Positions 7,261 through 7,481 of a stretch of DNA of 7,481 nt are shown one piece after another. Under the pieces are notes generated by a model, which worked only from the letters and a program-made list of their open reading frames with translations, was not told where the DNA came from and made no database searches. This DNA is from Lysobacteraceae bacterium. Lineage in GTDB: Bacteria > Pseudomonadota > Gammaproteobacteria > Xanthomonadales > Xanthomonadaceae. The stretch spans positions 1-7,481 of the forward strand of contig JAQGOI010000052.1 of assembly GCA_028293685.1 (NCBI GenBank), in the 5' to 3' direction. The stretch's first letter is position 1. The number at the start of each line of letters is the position of its first letter. Position numbers and translations under genes: made by a program.

Positions 7261-7481
7261 TTGAGCCAGTTCGCGACAGCACAAGCCCCGCGTCCCATCA
7301 CCTTGTACACGTCCGCGCTGTGCGGCTACTGCTCGGCGGCGAAGAACTTCCTGCGCAGCAAGGGGCTGGAGTGGACTGAAGTGCGTATCGACCTGGATCC
7401 GGCCGAGCGCGAGCGCATGCTCGCCCGGGCGAGGCGAACCACGGTGCCGCAGATTTTCTTCGGCGATACCCATGTCGGCGG
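7261..7481 (+). CDS. grxC: Glutaredoxin (GrxC/Grx3 type) with CGYC active site, 3' end cut by the window edge
   Basis: Glutaredoxins are small cytoplasmic thiol-disulfide oxidoreductases that use glutathione to reduce protein disulfides or mixed disulfides. The visible 73 codons cover most of the domain. They show beta strand ITLYTS, active site Cys21-Gly-Tyr-Cys24, helix SAAKNFLRSKGL, strand WTEVRIDL, the cis-proline motif TVPQIFF, and the glutathione-binding Gly-Gly at the edge (HVGG). The last 10-20 residues are outside the window. The TTG start is unusual but has GGAG 6 nt upstream and gives an N terminus about ten residues before the first strand. The active site normally reads CPYC in bacterial Grx3, so the Pro-to-Gly change is notable. 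It is divergent from bepA and transcribed away from it. Confidence 0.9.
   Translation, partial: MSQFATAQAPRPITLYTSALCGYCSAAKNFLRSKGLEWTEVRIDLDPAERERMLARARRTTVPQIFFGDTHVG

Noticed and set aside
7078..7473. 131-codon minus-strand frame crossing the bepA-glutaredoxin spacer
   Set aside because: It runs antisense through the glutaredoxin domain, which is unmistakable on the plus strand, and overlaps the bepA start. No family resemblance is visible.
1..7481. CRISPR arrays, insertion sequences, tRNA or rRNA genes, toxin-antitoxin or defence genes
   Set aside because: I looked for repeated units, terminal inverted repeats, cloverleaf-like segments and relevant protein families on both strands and saw none. 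The region is conserved chromosomal core.

Overview
The window is GC-rich, gene-dense gammaproteobacterial DNA. The best fit is the Xanthomonadaceae/Lysobacterales (Xanthomonas, Lysobacter or Luteimonas type). This rests on strong G/C third-position bias, the protein sequence style, and the gene order M48 peptidase - phoB - phoR - ppk1 - ppx, which I recall as typical of that group. No database was consulted. Nearly everything is on the minus strand, so transcription runs from right to left. One plus-strand gene enters at the right edge.

Right to left: (1) a glutaredoxin gene (grxC-like) starts at a TTG codon near 7261 on the plus strand and runs off the window. (2) After a divergent spacer of about 175 bp comes a secreted M48 metallopeptidase with a TPR-type C-terminal half (BepA/YfgC type), on the minus strand. 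(3) A 209-bp spacer follows. It holds a well-formed Pho box of three heptamers at 11-bp period, a matching -10 element, and a possible 33-codon small ORF with a good ribosome binding site. (4) The phosphate-starvation two-component pair phoB and phoR comes next, 10 bp apart. (5) ppk1, polyphosphate kinase, lies 67 bp after phoR. (6) ppx, exopolyphosphatase, overlaps the ppk1 stop by 4 bp (GTGA) and is cut by the left edge.

The four genes phoB-phoR-ppk-ppx read as one phosphate-homeostasis unit. PhoR senses phosphate status and phosphorylates PhoB. PhoB probably activates its own promoter through the Pho box. PPK stores phosphate as polyphosphate using ATP, and Ppx releases it. The tight ppk/ppx overlap suggests coupled synthesis of the two opposing enzymes.

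This is mostly a conserved core region, and I found no phage, transposon, CRISPR or defence system. The less ordinary points are the regulatory architecture in front of phoB, the small ORF overlapping it, a GC hairpin plus 7-base T run inside the metallopeptidase gene (a slippery A run on the coding strand), and a CGYC rather than CPYC glutaredoxin active site.
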